DNA from: Phragmites australis
Lineage: Eukaryota > Streptophyta > Magnoliopsida > Poales > Poaceae
Length of the DNA stretch: 64,000 nucleotides
Direction of reading: 5' to 3'
NCBI RefSeq assembly: GCF_958298935.1
Contig: NC_084922.1
Location: forward strand, 2,296,501 to 2,360,500
Below are positions 27,059-39,075 of the stretch, piece after piece. The notes below the pieces were generated by a model. The model was not told where the DNA came from. It made no database searches and saw only the letters and a program-made list of their open reading frames with translations. The number at the start of each line of letters is the position of its first letter. Positions within the stretch are counted from its first letter, which is position 1. The position numbers and the translations under genes were made by a program.

Positions 27059-28679
27059 GCACGTCGTTCGTGTGGATCTGAACATAAAAGTACAAGGGGA
27101 CGTAGGACGCCACCAAGGACCACCAAGGCACTGGCGCATAGTCGCTTTTATCTTCACATCCATGCAGGGGTACGCATGGAAGCTATGATCGGGCACCTTA
27201 TGTGTCCCCGCCCGCTTCACAATTGGGCAGAGTGGCAGCCTTTAGGCCAATGTCGACCCAATAGCCTGGGTTGGCACAAAAGACCGAACCGACGTATTCC
27301 AACAACGGCTCGGTGAGGACATCACCGCACCCCACGAGGTTGCCATCGAGACCGCTGCAAGACAGACCACCCTCCAATGGTTATGGCGCTTGAGCCCAAG
27401 GGCACCCATGCCTGGAACCAACCCCAAATGCTTCCAACGGCGACATCTCTGGTAGCTTTGTTGAGCCAGTATCCTCCGAGAGCTTGGTCACCCAGCAACC
27501 TTCTCGCCTCTTATGGGTGGAGGGAAGTTCCGAGGGAACCACATGCTCCAATACGTGCAGATCTCGTTGGCACTTGGGGCACCAACCACAGGCCCTGACA
27601 CTACCGGAAGAATATCATTGCATCTTGCATGGGGTTAGATGTGGCCACAGAACCGGTCACTGCTGGACCCTCGAAACCTTCTAGGAGGAATACCTCAGGA
27701 GGAGGACGGGATACCCGGCAGGAGGAAAAGCTGGCAATAGGCGACCCGGTGGTCGTGAGGCTGCAGAGGGCTGCTGGGAAAGAGGCCGGATCTTATCAAG
27801 CCCCACTCAGATATTCTTCGGGTAGTGATGGGACTAAGACGCACAAGCAGCCCTACCTAGGCCTCCAGAGGGGTGGGACCCCATACTAACCTCCTGGGAT
27901 GGGTTCGACATTTGAGAGGTTGGCTATACCAAAGGAGTATCGGGCTCTGGCAATGTGACTCCAAATACTTTGGACTCCCGTGTAGCTCGGACCTTTCAGC
28001 AGACAACCCCGGTTGAGGGAGCCAGCTCTTCCAACGCCTTTAGGCTGCGAAGGCTCCCTAGCCCCTGACCTTGTGGCAGAGGCTCCATTTTTGCAAAGGT
28101 ACGTCCGTCTATAGCCACCTAGCAATAGCTTATCCAGCTAGTTTATATTTATATAGCAAAGTCGGCATACCTAAAAATAGCTAGCCTAACTATTAGGAAG
28201 TCTCTGCAACAGATAACTAATATGCAGCAGCATGGTACTATAAAACCTAGGTCACGCCTCTGCCCAACAGTAGGAAGATTTACTTAATCTTTATCACTGT
28301 TCAATAGTGAAGTATGAAACTTAGCTTAAAAGTTGTACCCTTGCCTGAAAATACATCAAGCATGCGGCAGGCAAGACCCCACCAACGATTTGATGGTATA
28401 AGCCTCGATGCCAGAGGTACAAAAACATAAGTATACAATTATATCATGGTCTGGCAGTAGGTAGTAGAATCTAAGCCATGCTTCAGTCCAGCATGTGCTA
28501 AAGAATAGCCGTTCGACCTAGTCGCGATTTATACATCCAATTAGCTAGTTGCCGACAAACGGTAAGGTACCAGAGCTAGTTTGGGTTACACCTCTATTCA
28601 AATAGTAGATGGTAGAATTTAAAATATATCTCTAAACAGTGGTGTGGACCCCCTCCGCATATTTTTATGATGAGGTGAC
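27059..28679. other. Retroelement interior, no identifiable protein
   Basis: GC-moderate interior with several short open frames on both strands. None has a capsid, CCHC zinc-knuckle, protease or RT motif. Positionally it is where gag would lie. Confidence 0.5.
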
Positions 28680-30097
28680 ACGGCCTCTTCAGTAAACCGC
28701 CGTGGGACTCCGGATGGCCTTGCCTCTAGAACGTCGCCACAGCTAAAGACCAAGGGGGTTGCGAACCACCTCCCTCGACCCCATCATCGGCTTTACTTTC
28801 GACAAGTGCCGTGAGACTCCAGGTGGCCTTGCCTCTGGAGCCTCACCACGGCTAAAGGCCAAGCAGATCGTGGATCGCCTCCCTCGGCCCCATCGTCAGC
28901 TTCACCTCCGGCAAACGTCATGAGACTTTAGGGGGCTTTTGCATCAGGAGCCTTGCCACGGCTAGAGGCCCAGGGGGTCGTGGACCGCTTCCCTCTACCC
29001 CCAACGTTGTCTTTACCTCCGACAACCATCGCGAGACTCCGTTGCTTTGCCACTGAAGCCTTGTCGTGGCTAAAGGGCAAACAGATCACAAACCACCTCC
29101 CTCAATCCCATCATCTCCGACAAATGCCATGGGACTCTGGGTGGCCTTGCCTCTAGAGCCTCACCGCGGCTAGAGGTTCAGGGGGTTGCTGACCGCCTCC
29201 CTCATCCCCATCATTAGCTTCACCTCCGGCAAGCGTCGTGGGACTTCGGGTGGCCTTGCCTCTAAAGCCTCGGTGCTGCTAAAGGCCAAGTAGGTCGCAG
29301 ACTGCCTCCTTCGACCCCATTGTCGGCTCAACCTTCAGCAAATGTCGTGAGACTTCGGGTGGCTTTACCTCCGTAGCCTCGTGGTGGCTAGAGGCCTAGG
29401 GGGTCGTGGACCACCTCCCTCGGCCCCATCGTCGGCTTCACCTCCAGCAAGCGTTGTGGGACTTTGGGTGACCTTGCCTCCGGGGCCTCGCTGCGGGTAA
29501 AGGCCAAACGGGTCACGAACCGCCACCCTCACCCCCATCATCAGCTCCACCTCCGGCAAACGTCGTTGGACTCCGGGTGGCTTTGCCTATGGAGCCTCAT
29601 CGCGGCTAGAGGCCCATGGGGTCGCTAACCGCCTCCCTTGGCCCTATCGGTCGCTTCACCTCTAACAACCGCCACGGGACTCCAGGTGACCTTGCCTCCA
29701 GAGCCTCACCACAGCAAAAACCAAACGGGTCATGGACCACCTCCCTCGGCCCCATAGTCAGCTTCACCTTCGGTAACTGCCGTGAAACTCTGAATGGCCT
29801 TGCCTCCGGAGCTTCGTCGTGGCTAGAGGCCCAGGGGTCGCTGACCGCCTCCGTCGGCCCCATCGTCGGCTTTACCTCTGGCAACCGCCGTGGGACTTCG
29901 AATGACCTTGCCTCTAGAGCCTTGTTGCGGCTAAAGGCCCAGGGGGTTGCGGACCACCTCCCTTGACCCCATCAGCGGCGGCACCTCCGACAACTGTCGT
30001 GTTACTCTGGGTGGCCTTGCCTCCAAAGTCTCACCGCGGCTAAAGGCCAAGGGGGTCGCAGACCATCTCCTCGGCCCCATCATCGGCCCCACCTCTG
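28680..30097. repeat. Tandem array of ~108-bp units (first part, ~13 copies)
   Basis: Units start near a GTGGGACTCCGGGTGGCCTT landmark at about 28699, 28810, 28917, 29029, 29126, 29237, 29347, 29455, 29563, 29672, 29780, 29889 and 29998. Each has GGCTAAAGGCC and CTCCCTCGGCCCCATCG blocks. The period of about 108 is a multiple of three, so long stretches stay open in several frames. Copies differ by roughly 10-25 percent. The array resumes at about 32330 after an inserted LTR. Confidence 0.9.
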
Positions 30098-32320
30098 GTG
30101 TAATACCCCCCATTACAGGGATCTCATGTGCCTCCTGTATCAGTCCCTAGATTACGCAGCTGATATGCACAGTACAACAGTTGCAGTATCACAGTCAAAC
30201 TTCTTACATAAATAGTAAGGTTCTGAGTACAAAAGGCGCACAAGCCATACCGTATGTTGCAATCTTGGCCTAGCGACCATCAAAATACACAACAAAAGCA
30301 AAAGCCCAAGCCACAAGCAGCGAGGGTGCGAACACAACTTTTGGGACTACTCTTCATCCCTGGCTTCACCTCCGGCGAAGTCGGCATCGATTTCTTCACC
30401 TGAATGACAACAAGAGTGAGTACGGAAGGTACTCAGCAAGCCCTATATTACTTCAAGGTGTTGATAGATGTATAAAGGGGTTATTCAAGGATAAAGCTTT
30501 ATGATTTAGATTCAAGTGTAAAGCAGTTTATGCAAATATTCAACTGTACCAATTATGATCGACTTCAAAATATTTTAAGTAGTTCAAGCCAGGTAACAAG
30601 CTGTATTTGGTGTTTTTCAGTCCTGGGAGGGGCTACACCTCACTCTGCAGTCCCTGTTATCACATCTGGTGTACCTCTAGTACCACACACATTCTGGCGG
30701 ATCGAGCCAGGAAACTCATCACACGGACATCTAGTCCACACACTCACTCATCAAGACACACGCACCTGGAGTCTAGTCAAAAAGATTCTTCCTTCGTATG
30801 TCTATGATCGTGGACACGTCTATTCAAATAGATTTACACTCTGCAGAGATTGTACAGTTTTACCCACACGATATGCTCAGCCTCCAACTGTTTCAAGCGG
30901 ATGAGCAAATCATACCGAGACTCTCCAAACACCTTCCTATTGGGCTTCTCCACGAGACATGCCAAGTACCAGAGCTGCATGTTCTGAAGGCTAGCATCCC
31001 TTTTTAAGCCTAAGTCGGTCCCTGAAACCTCCAAACAGTGGGATATATGGACTCTTGGCTGCTCGTTGCTCTCAGCCTCCTAGTATGATGCCCAACTTAA
31101 TCTAGTGAAGGAAAGTTAAGTCCTCCCCATGCAACGCATGGTTGCATGGGGGTGGCTAAGGTATGGCTATGAAATGACTCGGTCCTTAAACGGCCGGGCC
31201 AGGCATCTTCATGAGCAATGAATACCATTAGGTAACTCAAGTCCCCAAGAGTATCCTCCTCGGAGGACCACTCTACCTGCCCGCACTAAAACAATTTTAA
31301 CCCATTTTTACACATCATCCTCCATATCCCACACGATATCAAGGATTCATGGTATATGAGTTGTCATTGATAATAGTAAATTTTGTCTCCGAGTAGAGAG
31401 GTGTTTTAAAAGCGACGTCTCCGAGGAGACGTATTCAATCCTAAGCATGCTAGATGTGATGGCATCGTTCGACGTTAATATAGATAATGACAGGTAATCC
31501 TAGGGTGATATGTATTTTGGATGATAATATTCAATACATGGAATGTGTTTGATAGGATTAACTATTGCAAGTAGTTTGTAAAAGGCGCAATACATAGCAC
31601 ATGCGATAATAAGTCCAGTTTTAGTTGATCATATATATTATTTGAAAATCATAGGTTCGGTATGATCAAGGAAATATGACTTACTTTCCTCAGAGTTTTC
31701 CTCAAAGTCTTGAATGAAATCAGGATCCTCCTCGCTTCTGACGCTTCCTGCGCATAACTCGCATAAGTCGTGCTTTTTTGCAATTACGACCACGATCAAC
31801 AATGAACAATACTAGAGAAGAAAAAATTCACATAAAATGGAAACCAAACAAGCTCTAATGGATATCACAATATGACAGATGAGTAGGTCTCGATTTTAGA
31901 TGAATTTTGGCGAAAGAATCGCTAAAATCGGATCCAGAACGGCGAAGTTATAGCTCTCGGAAGATTTAATCAGAAATTAAATCAGGAAATTATGAAATGA
32001 CACTATTCATAGGTGGGACCCACGAGTGGGATCCACTGAACAGTAACCTGGTCCCACATGAACAGTGATTGGTGGGCCCCACATGAGCAGTGATCAATGG
32101 ATGGGCCGCATCCGGGCCTAAATGGGCCTGGGCCGGGCTTGATGCATAGTACTGGGCTGCACAGTACTAGCCCACTTGCGTCTTGGGTTGGTGGCGAAAT
32201 GGGCTAAGAAAGCTGGGCTGGCCCACGGACGTACGACCTTTGGCAGCCGGGCCGGCCTGGTAGGCCAACCGGCCACTGGGACGAGCCATGGCCCAATTGG
32301 CTAGGCCGAGCCATGGCCCG
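30098..32320 (+). mobile_element. Solo LTR-like insertion splitting the 108-bp array
   Basis: The array stops at CCCACCTCTGG and a new sequence starts TGTAATACCCCCCATTACAG. It runs about 2.2 kb with no coding signal. The array then resumes near GGCTGCTGGGTGGTCTTGCC (about 32322). The insert has the GAGTACGGAAGGTACTCAGC motif (30416-30440) also found in the large LTRs near 7630 and 47840, and a TA-rich middle. I read it as a solo LTR of a related Gypsy family in plus orientation. The right border is known only to within about 20 bases, and no target duplication was resolved. Confidence 0.6.
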
Positions 32321-32760
32321 TGGCTGCTGGGTGGTCTTGCCTCTGGAGTCTCGCCGCGGCTAAAGGCTAAGCGGGTCGCAGACTGCCTCCCTCGGTCCCA
32401 TCGTCAGCTTCACCTCTGGCAACCACCATAGGACTCCGAATGGCCTTATCTCCAGAGCCTCACTGCGGCTAAAGGCCAAGCGAGTCATGGACTACCTCAT
32501 ATGCGGCCCACTCGTCAGCTTCACCTCCCGCAAGCGCCGCGGGACTCCGGGTGACCTTACCTCTGGAGCCTCACCACGGCTAAAGGACCAGGGAGTCCCA
32601 GACCACCTCCCTCAGCCTTCGACTACCGCCACGGGACTCCAAGTGGCCTCACCTCTGGAACCTCTCCACGGCTGAAGGCCGAGTGGGTCGCGAACCGCCT
32701 CCCTCGGCCCTCTCAATAGCTACATCCCAGCGATCACCATCGGGCTCTGGATGGATTGCC
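32321..32760. repeat. Tandem array of ~108-bp units (second part, ~4 copies)
   Basis: The same unit as at 28680-30097 continues with the same spacing and landmarks (GGAGCCTCACCGCGGCTAAAGG type). This shows that the array was continuous before the LTR-like insertion. After about 32760 the sequence is unique to the retroelement interior. Confidence 0.85.
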
Positions 32761-33643
32761 TTGAATCGGAATCTGAAACAAATTTAGAGTGGTGTCTGTA
32801 CCGGCTTCGGATAGAAGAGAGGGCTCGTTGCTCCAGCTGCCAAGACAACCGCGGCGTGCGAAAAGGCCAGGGAAGGTACCACACTTTGGGGATCGAAGGC
32901 ACATAAAACACACGTCTGGCCACTTATTCGGAGGATCGTCCACATTTTGATCCAAAAAAAGACATCAAGCAGTTCCAAGGATTTATTTTCATTGCTAATA
33001 ACCTGCACATTTAAAGGACGTTTACGAAGGAGACATTGACAAACGAAAACAAATCTTGAGAGAGCAATCCAGGGGAAAAAGAGTACAAGGTGATGATCAA
33101 GGATGCTACAATCGGCGGCACATGTCATGACTGATGCGCTTCATCTGCGGCCTACCACTATGAAGACTAATACAGTAGCTGATCTCTGAGTCGCCAGAGG
33201 ATGAGGAAGAGGATGGAACAAGATCCGTTGTGGCCCCTTTCCCCTCCTCCTCGACCTTTTTCTTCTTCGCCTTCACACGCACTGCAATTACCACACGTCA
33301 TCTAGTACTTATGTTGAGAACAAAGAAAATATCCCCCCCCCCAATGACGGTTCAAGTGGCAAGAAGACTCGTCATCAGAGAAGCTTACTCCAGCTTCCGC
33401 ATGGACTCCGAAATATGGTTCCTCTGCCAGCATCTCAACGGCCTTCGGCTTTGATGTTATCTACACCTCCGAGCCTTGCCACTTCCATCAGGCCCCAACA
33501 TCGTCGCTTATGGTTATTACTGAGAGATTCCTCTATGGATTGAAGCTATGTTATGGGATATCCTGACTACTATGTCGGGCTAGAGCTAGTTCCTTTTACA
33601 TCCGCTCACCTCTTCTCAACTCGGGCTAGCGAATGAGGGGTAT
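32761..33643. other. Retroelement interior before the 3' LTR, no gene
   Basis: There is no convincing coding sequence. Short frames include a Lys/Glu-rich stretch on the minus strand near 33106-33294, with no recognisable domain. A poly-C run lies near 33335. Confidence 0.45.
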
Positions 33644-34426
33644 TGTTGGGAAAATACCCCAGCCCACAGACATTGCTAAAAGGTCACCACCAGAAGCTCC
33701 TCTAGAGCCCTTGGGCTCCAGATCCAAAGGAAGAAGCTTGACTTCCGGAGGCTGTAGGCCCTTCCAGCTCCTGTCCCTTAAGATAGGAGAAGAAGCCATC
33801 CTCTAGGGGAGGTTGGAGGTTGTCTCTAAGGACCCTCGATGCCCCGGTATCACTGGCCTCCCGGAGCCACAGCCTCCCGAAGCTCCAACCTCCCGAAGGC
33901 CCTTATCTCTCGGAGCCTACATGAAGGGGCCATCAGACCTTGGAAAAAGATCAACCAGAGTGGACCTACTAGTCGTCCTTCACCTGCGAGGAGGTGACAT
34001 ACATTTAATGCGACGCAAGTGAAGGCCATCCTGATATCTTGCCATTGCGACATCACAATAGGTGACTAATAGAATACCATGTCTTTATGGTCACTTGCAT
34101 CACTGTATCACCATAGTAGATAATATCTTCTAAATTAGGGGCAAAGGTATCCTACCTAGACCTGTATTGTGTGATTCAACCGGCTCTAGGTCCATGACGT
34201 ATTGAGATATTTGTATTGTTGTATCATTGTAAGGGCATATCTATATATCTGTACCTTGGATATCCCTATAAATACATACTCTTGGCCATCAGGCCAAGGG
34301 ATCGATCCTTTTTACCATTAACATATTTAGTGTTCCCCCCTCTCCATTTCTTCTCTAAGTTTCAGCCACTCCTGTGAGTGAGCCCTCGCCACACTTATTC
34401 ATGCAAGATATCTTCTTGTGCCAACA
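33644..34426 (+). repeat. 3' LTR of the non-coding retroelement
   Basis: Starts TGTTGGGAAAATACCCCAGC and ends TCTTCTTGTGCCAACA. It is similar in length and order to 26284-27058. The pair differ at scattered bases, so the insertion is not recent, and the LINE it broke is older still. Confidence 0.85.
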
Positions 34427-34431
34427 TTATC

Positions 34432-35035
34432 TAATAGAATTAACGATCATTGTGTACTTATGACTCGCAACTACTCGGTTGATGGCACACGTCATACCTG
34501 GCCCATGGCATTCCATAGGGCTTGAGCGTTTGGGTAGCGGCATAGTGCATGATAGACATCTTCTTTTTCTGTTCCAAACACAACAAATATCATCTAGCTT
34601 GAGACGGTGGCAACGTTTATTATCTCGAGTACTCGAACTGTTGGTAGCAGCTTTTCAAGCAAAGATGTGCACCTTTTGCAGAACAGGACACTTCCAGATG
34701 TGATTTCATAATAGGTTGCAACCATTCGGTTGTGAGCTAGCAGCCTTGCCTCAAGCATCTCGCCTCTGAATATCCATTGCTAATCTATATGCATTTCTCA
34801 CTATGAACACACCATTTTTCTCTCGGCGCCAAGATAAAAAATCATCACCACGCCAACATGAAATTTTGATTTTTACAATGTCTTTTACATCCACCAGCAA
34901 GGTTTGATCGAGATTCTATATATCCCAAGCACCATTCACATTCAGGAATGCTGAAACATGCTTAATTTTGCAATTACCCTCCGTGAGGTATTCCTTGGAA
35001 TCCAAGGATCTCTTAAAACTCTGATAAAATATCCA
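34432..35035 (-). pseudogene. LINE RT tail and zf-RVT zinc-binding fragment
   Basis: Minus-strand frames give VLRDPWIPRNTSRRVI near 34990, then DDFLSWRREKNGVFIVRNAY near 34830 and IWKCPVLQKVHIFAWKAA near 34680. EDVYHALCRYPNAQALWNAM lies near 34530, after a frameshift. This is the classic zf-RVT region that follows the RT of plant LINEs, with its Trp/His/Cys pattern partly kept. Stops and at least one frame change interrupt it. Confidence 0.75.
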
Positions 35036-35192
35036 TTAGACCATCTCCAACTATATTCCCTTCATTTCATTCCCTTCCCGATTCCTCTCCATGTTCCCAT
35101 TCATTTTATTTTCTTTCACCTCCAACAACTTCCCTCTGAAGGGAATTGTGAAAGGAAAGGAGAAGAATCTCACACTGAAGGGAATGACCTTG

Positions 35193-36876
35193 TGAAAGGA
35201 TCTAATGGCCCTAGAAGGGGGGGGGGTGAATAGGGCACTAATCAAAAACTAAACCAACTACCGAATTCTAGAACAAAGAGCAACCTTAGCCTAGAATGAA
35301 TAAAAGCAACTAGACGAACTAACAAGCTAGAATGATAAGCACAAACATGCAATCATATAGAATATAAGTAAAGTACAGAATTGAAACCTTCATGAACGAA
35401 ATGCTAGAAGCAAAATGCGGAATGTAACAAGAGTAGGAAAAAAGGTACACCGAGTTTTTCCCGAGGTATCGAAGAGTTGGCACTACCCACTAATCCTCGT
35501 TGGAGCATCCACATAAGGATGTTGCTCCCCCTTGAGTCACCAAGACTCAAGTGCTCATTAATGATTGCCACTTCTTCATCTCCGGATTGACGGATATCAA
35601 ACCAAGTATATGAGCTTCCCGAGACTCCCACAAGACCTCCAAGAGCTCACTGAGAACACCTCCAATCTCCAAGACCAGCTAGGTGTTACCAACTACTAAG
35701 AGTAACAAACTAACTGGTTCACTTGATCACTATCAAGCCTAAACAACAACTAGATACACACTCGCTACTCTTGGAACGCTAATGAAGTCCTTAATCTTCA
35801 ATTAAGAACTTGCAAATTACCTCAAGTGTTCTCCCTTGCCTCTAAATGATACACAATGTGTATGAATACTTCTAGGTTGCAAGAAAGATGAATGAAACCA
35901 AGTAAGGGGTATATATAGGCTAGAGGTCCAAATCGAGTCGTTGCCCAACCACTCACTTTTTCTATGAACACCCGATGGTCCGGTGCACACGCCTCTATTA
36001 ACACCGGATAATCCAGTGAGTTTACTTTTTCCACACGCAGGTCTGACAATTGTCAGTAGCCGTTGCAAAATGCTCTGGTGTTCCTCCATATAGCATCACC
36101 AGATAGTCCGGTGAGTTATAATCCATTTCCTTCGAAAATACCAAGCTTCTGTTAAATAGTCCGGTGATAACTCTTTTAAGTCACCGGACAATCCGGTCAG
36201 TTCAACTCATATTTTCTCCACAAAATAGTCCTTCTGTTAAATAGTCTGGTGTATGTGTCCTTCAGATCATCGGACAATCCGGTGCATGTAACTTCAAATT
36301 TCTTTGAAAATTGACTTTTCTGTTAAATGCTCCGGTATAAAATTCCTCCCATCACCGGACAATCCGGTGAGATCATTTGAAATCTTTACAAAGAGGGAAA
36401 TTAGTCCGGTGAGTTTAATCCTTCTCGCACCGGACAATCCGGTGAGAACAAACTTTCTGAAACTCGTCCAATTCAATCGACTTTGAGTTCTAACTTCTCA
36501 ACTTCTCACCTATAAATTTTTTTAGCTACTTAGTGCTAGATTTTCACAAGTGTGCATCCAAATATGTCTAGCTAGACTCAACTAGGTCAAGCTACAACAC
36601 TTAGCCCCTTTATAGTACAATAAAAAGATAAAAAAAGACATATATCTACTCTAAGTGTCATTTATCACCTTGTGATACTTAGAACTAGAAGATCTTTAAT
36701 CTTGACGTAAATGTCCTTTGATCGACCAATAAAATTTCATGAGGGACAAAAAAACCCATTCAATCATTGTGAACTAAAAATTTGATTCCCTTCGAAACAT
36801 ACTCATTAGTCACAATGAAACGGTTATCATTAATCACCGAAACACTTACCACTTACTTAAGGATCTAGATGCTACA
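35193..36876 (-). mobile_element. Solo LTR (Copia SIRE/Maximus-like), TSD CCTTG
   Basis: On the minus strand it starts TGTAGCATCTAGATCC and ends TTAGATCCTTTCA, and CCTTG is repeated exactly at 35188-35192 and 36877-36881. The same family occurs in plus orientation at 48274-50276, sharing TAAGTGTTTCGGTGATTAAT and the GACTCAAG(TGG)AGAAGCAA-type segment. Assignment to the SIRE/Maximus group of Copia rests on resemblance to known grass LTR ends and is tentative. No internal region remains. Confidence 0.8.
35960..36450. repeat. Interspersed CACCGGACAATCCGGTGA palindromes
   Basis: About a dozen near-palindromic CACCGGAyAATCCGGTGA-like motifs and half-motifs (GTTAAATAGTCCGGTG) at 40-60 base spacing, within the solo LTR. 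The other copy (about 48,700-49,540) carries the same motif in larger number, explaining its extra length. Confidence 0.85.
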
Positions 36877-37329
36877 CCTTGAGAATACATTTGTGATGAG
36901 AACCATAAAAGTAAACCGTTAAAACGTTAAAAGAAAAAAAAATTCTTTTATAAAAGAATTTTAAGTTCCTGACAGAAATCCCTTAGAGATAGTCTTACCT
37001 ACACACCAAATCAGACATTGCTTCAAAGGTCTAAGCCATGTTCAGGCAAACATATCTATATTTGAATTCAGCCATTGTGATCCTAACAAAGAATTTTATT
37101 TTTTATGGCTCACAAGTCTTTTTTGGCGATTGCGAGAAGAGAAGCATAGATATTTTCCCAACTTTTGAAGCTTAATTTTGAACAATCCCACAAGGCGTTA
37201 ATTTGGGATGCTGACTCCAATCCATTTCAATCAGTTTGATGATTGGATTAGTTTAACTTTAGCCTGTGCCTGTCAGTGCTCCATTCTTTACGAGCACATA
37301 TTTGGTTTGAAGATTAAAAATAAAAATAA

Positions 37330-37915
37330 AAAGTCCAAATTACTCTAAACTATTTTTAATTCTGGATAACCTCGAACTTTAAAATTATTTATTTAACTCA
37401 CTAAACTTTAAATATTGAATCACATAACTACCTAGAGTGATTTGCAACATATATTTTGATGACGTGGCTATCACGTAACATGTTTTTACCACGTGGCTAC
37501 CACGCCATGTATCTTGCGCGTGTGTTTTGAAACCGAGTTAGCTTGGGCACCGACGGAGCTCATCGCATATGAGTTGAGTCATCTGACTCGAGAGAGAGGA
37601 CGATGGGAGGGAGAGAAAGGCAGAGAGAGGCCGACCAAAAGGGGAAGAAGCCGATATGAGAGGGGTGAGCGGGAAAAATATGATTTATAGGTCTATTTGC
37701 CACATGTGTATTGCCATATCAGCGAAAAAGACATAATGGATTGTCATATCAATGAAACCGTCATCAAGTGGGCAAAACCACCGAGAAAAACTAATCTATA
37801 GGGTTATGTGATCTAGTATTTAAAGTTTGAAAAGTTAAATAAACGGTTTTAAAGTTCGGAGGCTATCCGAACACTAAAATAATTTAAAAGAGTAATTCGG
37901 ATTCTTTCAAAAAAA
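37330..37915. mobile_element. Long-TIR Mutator-like non-autonomous element
   Basis: The first ~105 bases (from about AAGTCCAAATTACTC through TATTGAATCACATAAC) reappear inverted at the right end (GGTTATGTGATCTAGTATTT to AGTAATTCGGATTCTTTC). They share a TTATTTAACT block and an AACTTTAAAxxxTTTATTTAA block. Long terminal repeats around a short non-coding, purine-rich core fit MULE-type elements. Flanks are A-rich, so no target duplication could be fixed. A relative lies at about 21,200-21,372. Confidence 0.6.
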
Positions 37916-39070
37916 GTTTATGCATCGCATTGTGACATGATCCTACGGTTGATCGGGTTGATTCCTTAACGAAAGAATAATCATGGGGAAAAAAAGAGAG
38001 CATATGCTCACCGTTGACTGCCACTTACTCCACACCAACAAATCTCGTCGTCATGTCAAAAGAAAAAAAAATCAAATAGCATATTAAAAAACAACTCTCG
38101 GGCTCGGGACCATCGCCTGCCTTGCCCAGGGTTTCGCTTATCGTCGGTTACCGCACCGTATTTGTAAATCGAACGGTTTTTATATTTAAATTAAAAATAT
38201 TTAAAATAAATAGTTCTAAAAATAGAGATAATTCTAAGATCTTATGTGAACAAATATTCAAAAATAATGTCATTTGCATCATATTTTATAAAGAGGAAGT
38301 TTGAAAAATTAATATATATTAAAGTGTGCAACTCATTTATTAACTTATATTAAGAAAATTTTAATATGTAAACACATATTTTCCTTATGTAGGGTGTATG
38401 ATCTTTAAAATTGGGTTTACTTCATTTAAAGTTTATTAATTTCTCTATAATTTTTATAAAGTTCATAAGCATAAAGTGGATATGTAAATAAACAACATAG
38501 TAATTAACTTTTTTGTGTCTACCATTATTTTCTCTATATAAAGAATAGTATAAGTAAACTAATAAAAGTGGTTTCACTAATTTTGGAGGTATGATATGTT
38601 AATTAAGAATTAATCTAGCTGTAACATATTTACACAATCTTGTATGTTACAATAACTGGTTAATGAGTTCACGTATTTTTAAAAGATATGGGAGCATGTA
38701 AGAAGACTAACAAAATTGGTTTCATGATTTTTGTATTATCAAAGAGTAATATATGCATTTAACTTGGTTTAGTAAATATATTTTATCATAGAAAATATTC
38801 AACATTTTTATGAGTATAAATAGTTTTATCATATAGAAGATGTTACAACAAACAAAATTTGTTTTACTTGATTTGAAGCTCAGATAAATTAGTTATTGAT
38901 TTTACAAGAATGAGCTATTTTTTGATTTTTTGTTGAACTTCACTAAAATTAAAAAAAAAAACGCTCGATAAATCACTAAAATCAAACAGTTAACAATAAG
39001 TCGAATAGTTACCTATAATGCAAAAAATATGAAAAAAATCGGTCGATAAATCATCGAATGCGCTGGATAA
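37916..39070. other. AT-rich DNA, no gene
   Basis: Very AT-rich. GGGTTTCGCTTATCGTCGG near 38130 and CGGTTACCG elements here and after the solo LTR (40416-40520) hint at a decayed hAT-like element around the LTR, but I could not match ends or a target duplication. Confidence 0.4.
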
Positions 39071-39075
39071 CCGGT

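Larger units (their letters stand above)
26284..34426 (+). mobile_element. Non-coding LTR retroelement inserted in the LINE
   Basis: Two LTRs of about 780 bp flank a 6.6-kb interior with no reverse transcriptase, RNase H or integrase in any frame. The 5-bp flanks are TTATA (26279-26283) and TTATC (34427-34431), a target duplication with one change. Each LTR starts TGTTGG and ends near CCAACA/CCAATA. A purine-rich GAATGAGGGGTA just before the 3' LTR is the likely polypurine tract and sets the plus orientation. The lack of pol makes it a LARD-like non-autonomous element that would need a partner. Short open frames at 27377-27889 may be gag-like residue, but I see no motif. The interior holds a 108-bp tandem array split by a further LTR. 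Confidence 0.75.
35039..36994. mobile_element. Tourist-like (PIF/Harbinger-type) MITE, split by a solo LTR
   Basis: Left end GACCATCTCCAAC and right end GAGATAGTC form a short inverted pair. TTA flanks both sides (35036-35038 and 36995-36997), the 3-bp duplication of PIF/Harbinger. Without the solo LTR (35193-36876) and one copy of its duplication the element is about 270 bp. It inserted in the LINE reading frame before the solo LTR arrived. Confidence 0.7.
25788..37150 (-). mobile_element. LINE (non-LTR retrotransposon), split into three pieces
   Basis: Three minus-strand fragments belong to one LINE: 37150-36998 (late RT linker), 35035-34432 (RT tail and zinc-binding region) and 26279-25788 (RNase H). 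The reading order and frame text continue across two insertions. The Tourist-like element 35039-36994, with TTA duplications, lies between a CLIWCVG-like and an NGYFIRV-like segment. The LTR element 26284-34426 lies between the zinc-binding and RNase H parts. The usual plant LINE text around these joints (IW-VGNG-I--W-D-WIP) supports the join. The upstream ORF1, endonuclease and main RT are not visible past 37150, so the element is 5'-truncated. Stops and frameshifts show it is dead. Confidence 0.75.

Noticed and set aside
28680..32760. CRISPR-like regular repeat array
   Set aside because: Units are ~108 bp and contiguous, with no short identical repeat separated by unique spacers, and the genome is a plant's; it is a minisatellite.
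35960..36450. CRISPR-like or regulatory array from CCGGTGA motifs
   Set aside because: The motif field recurs at the same place in the sister solo LTR (48274-50276), so it belongs to the LTR.
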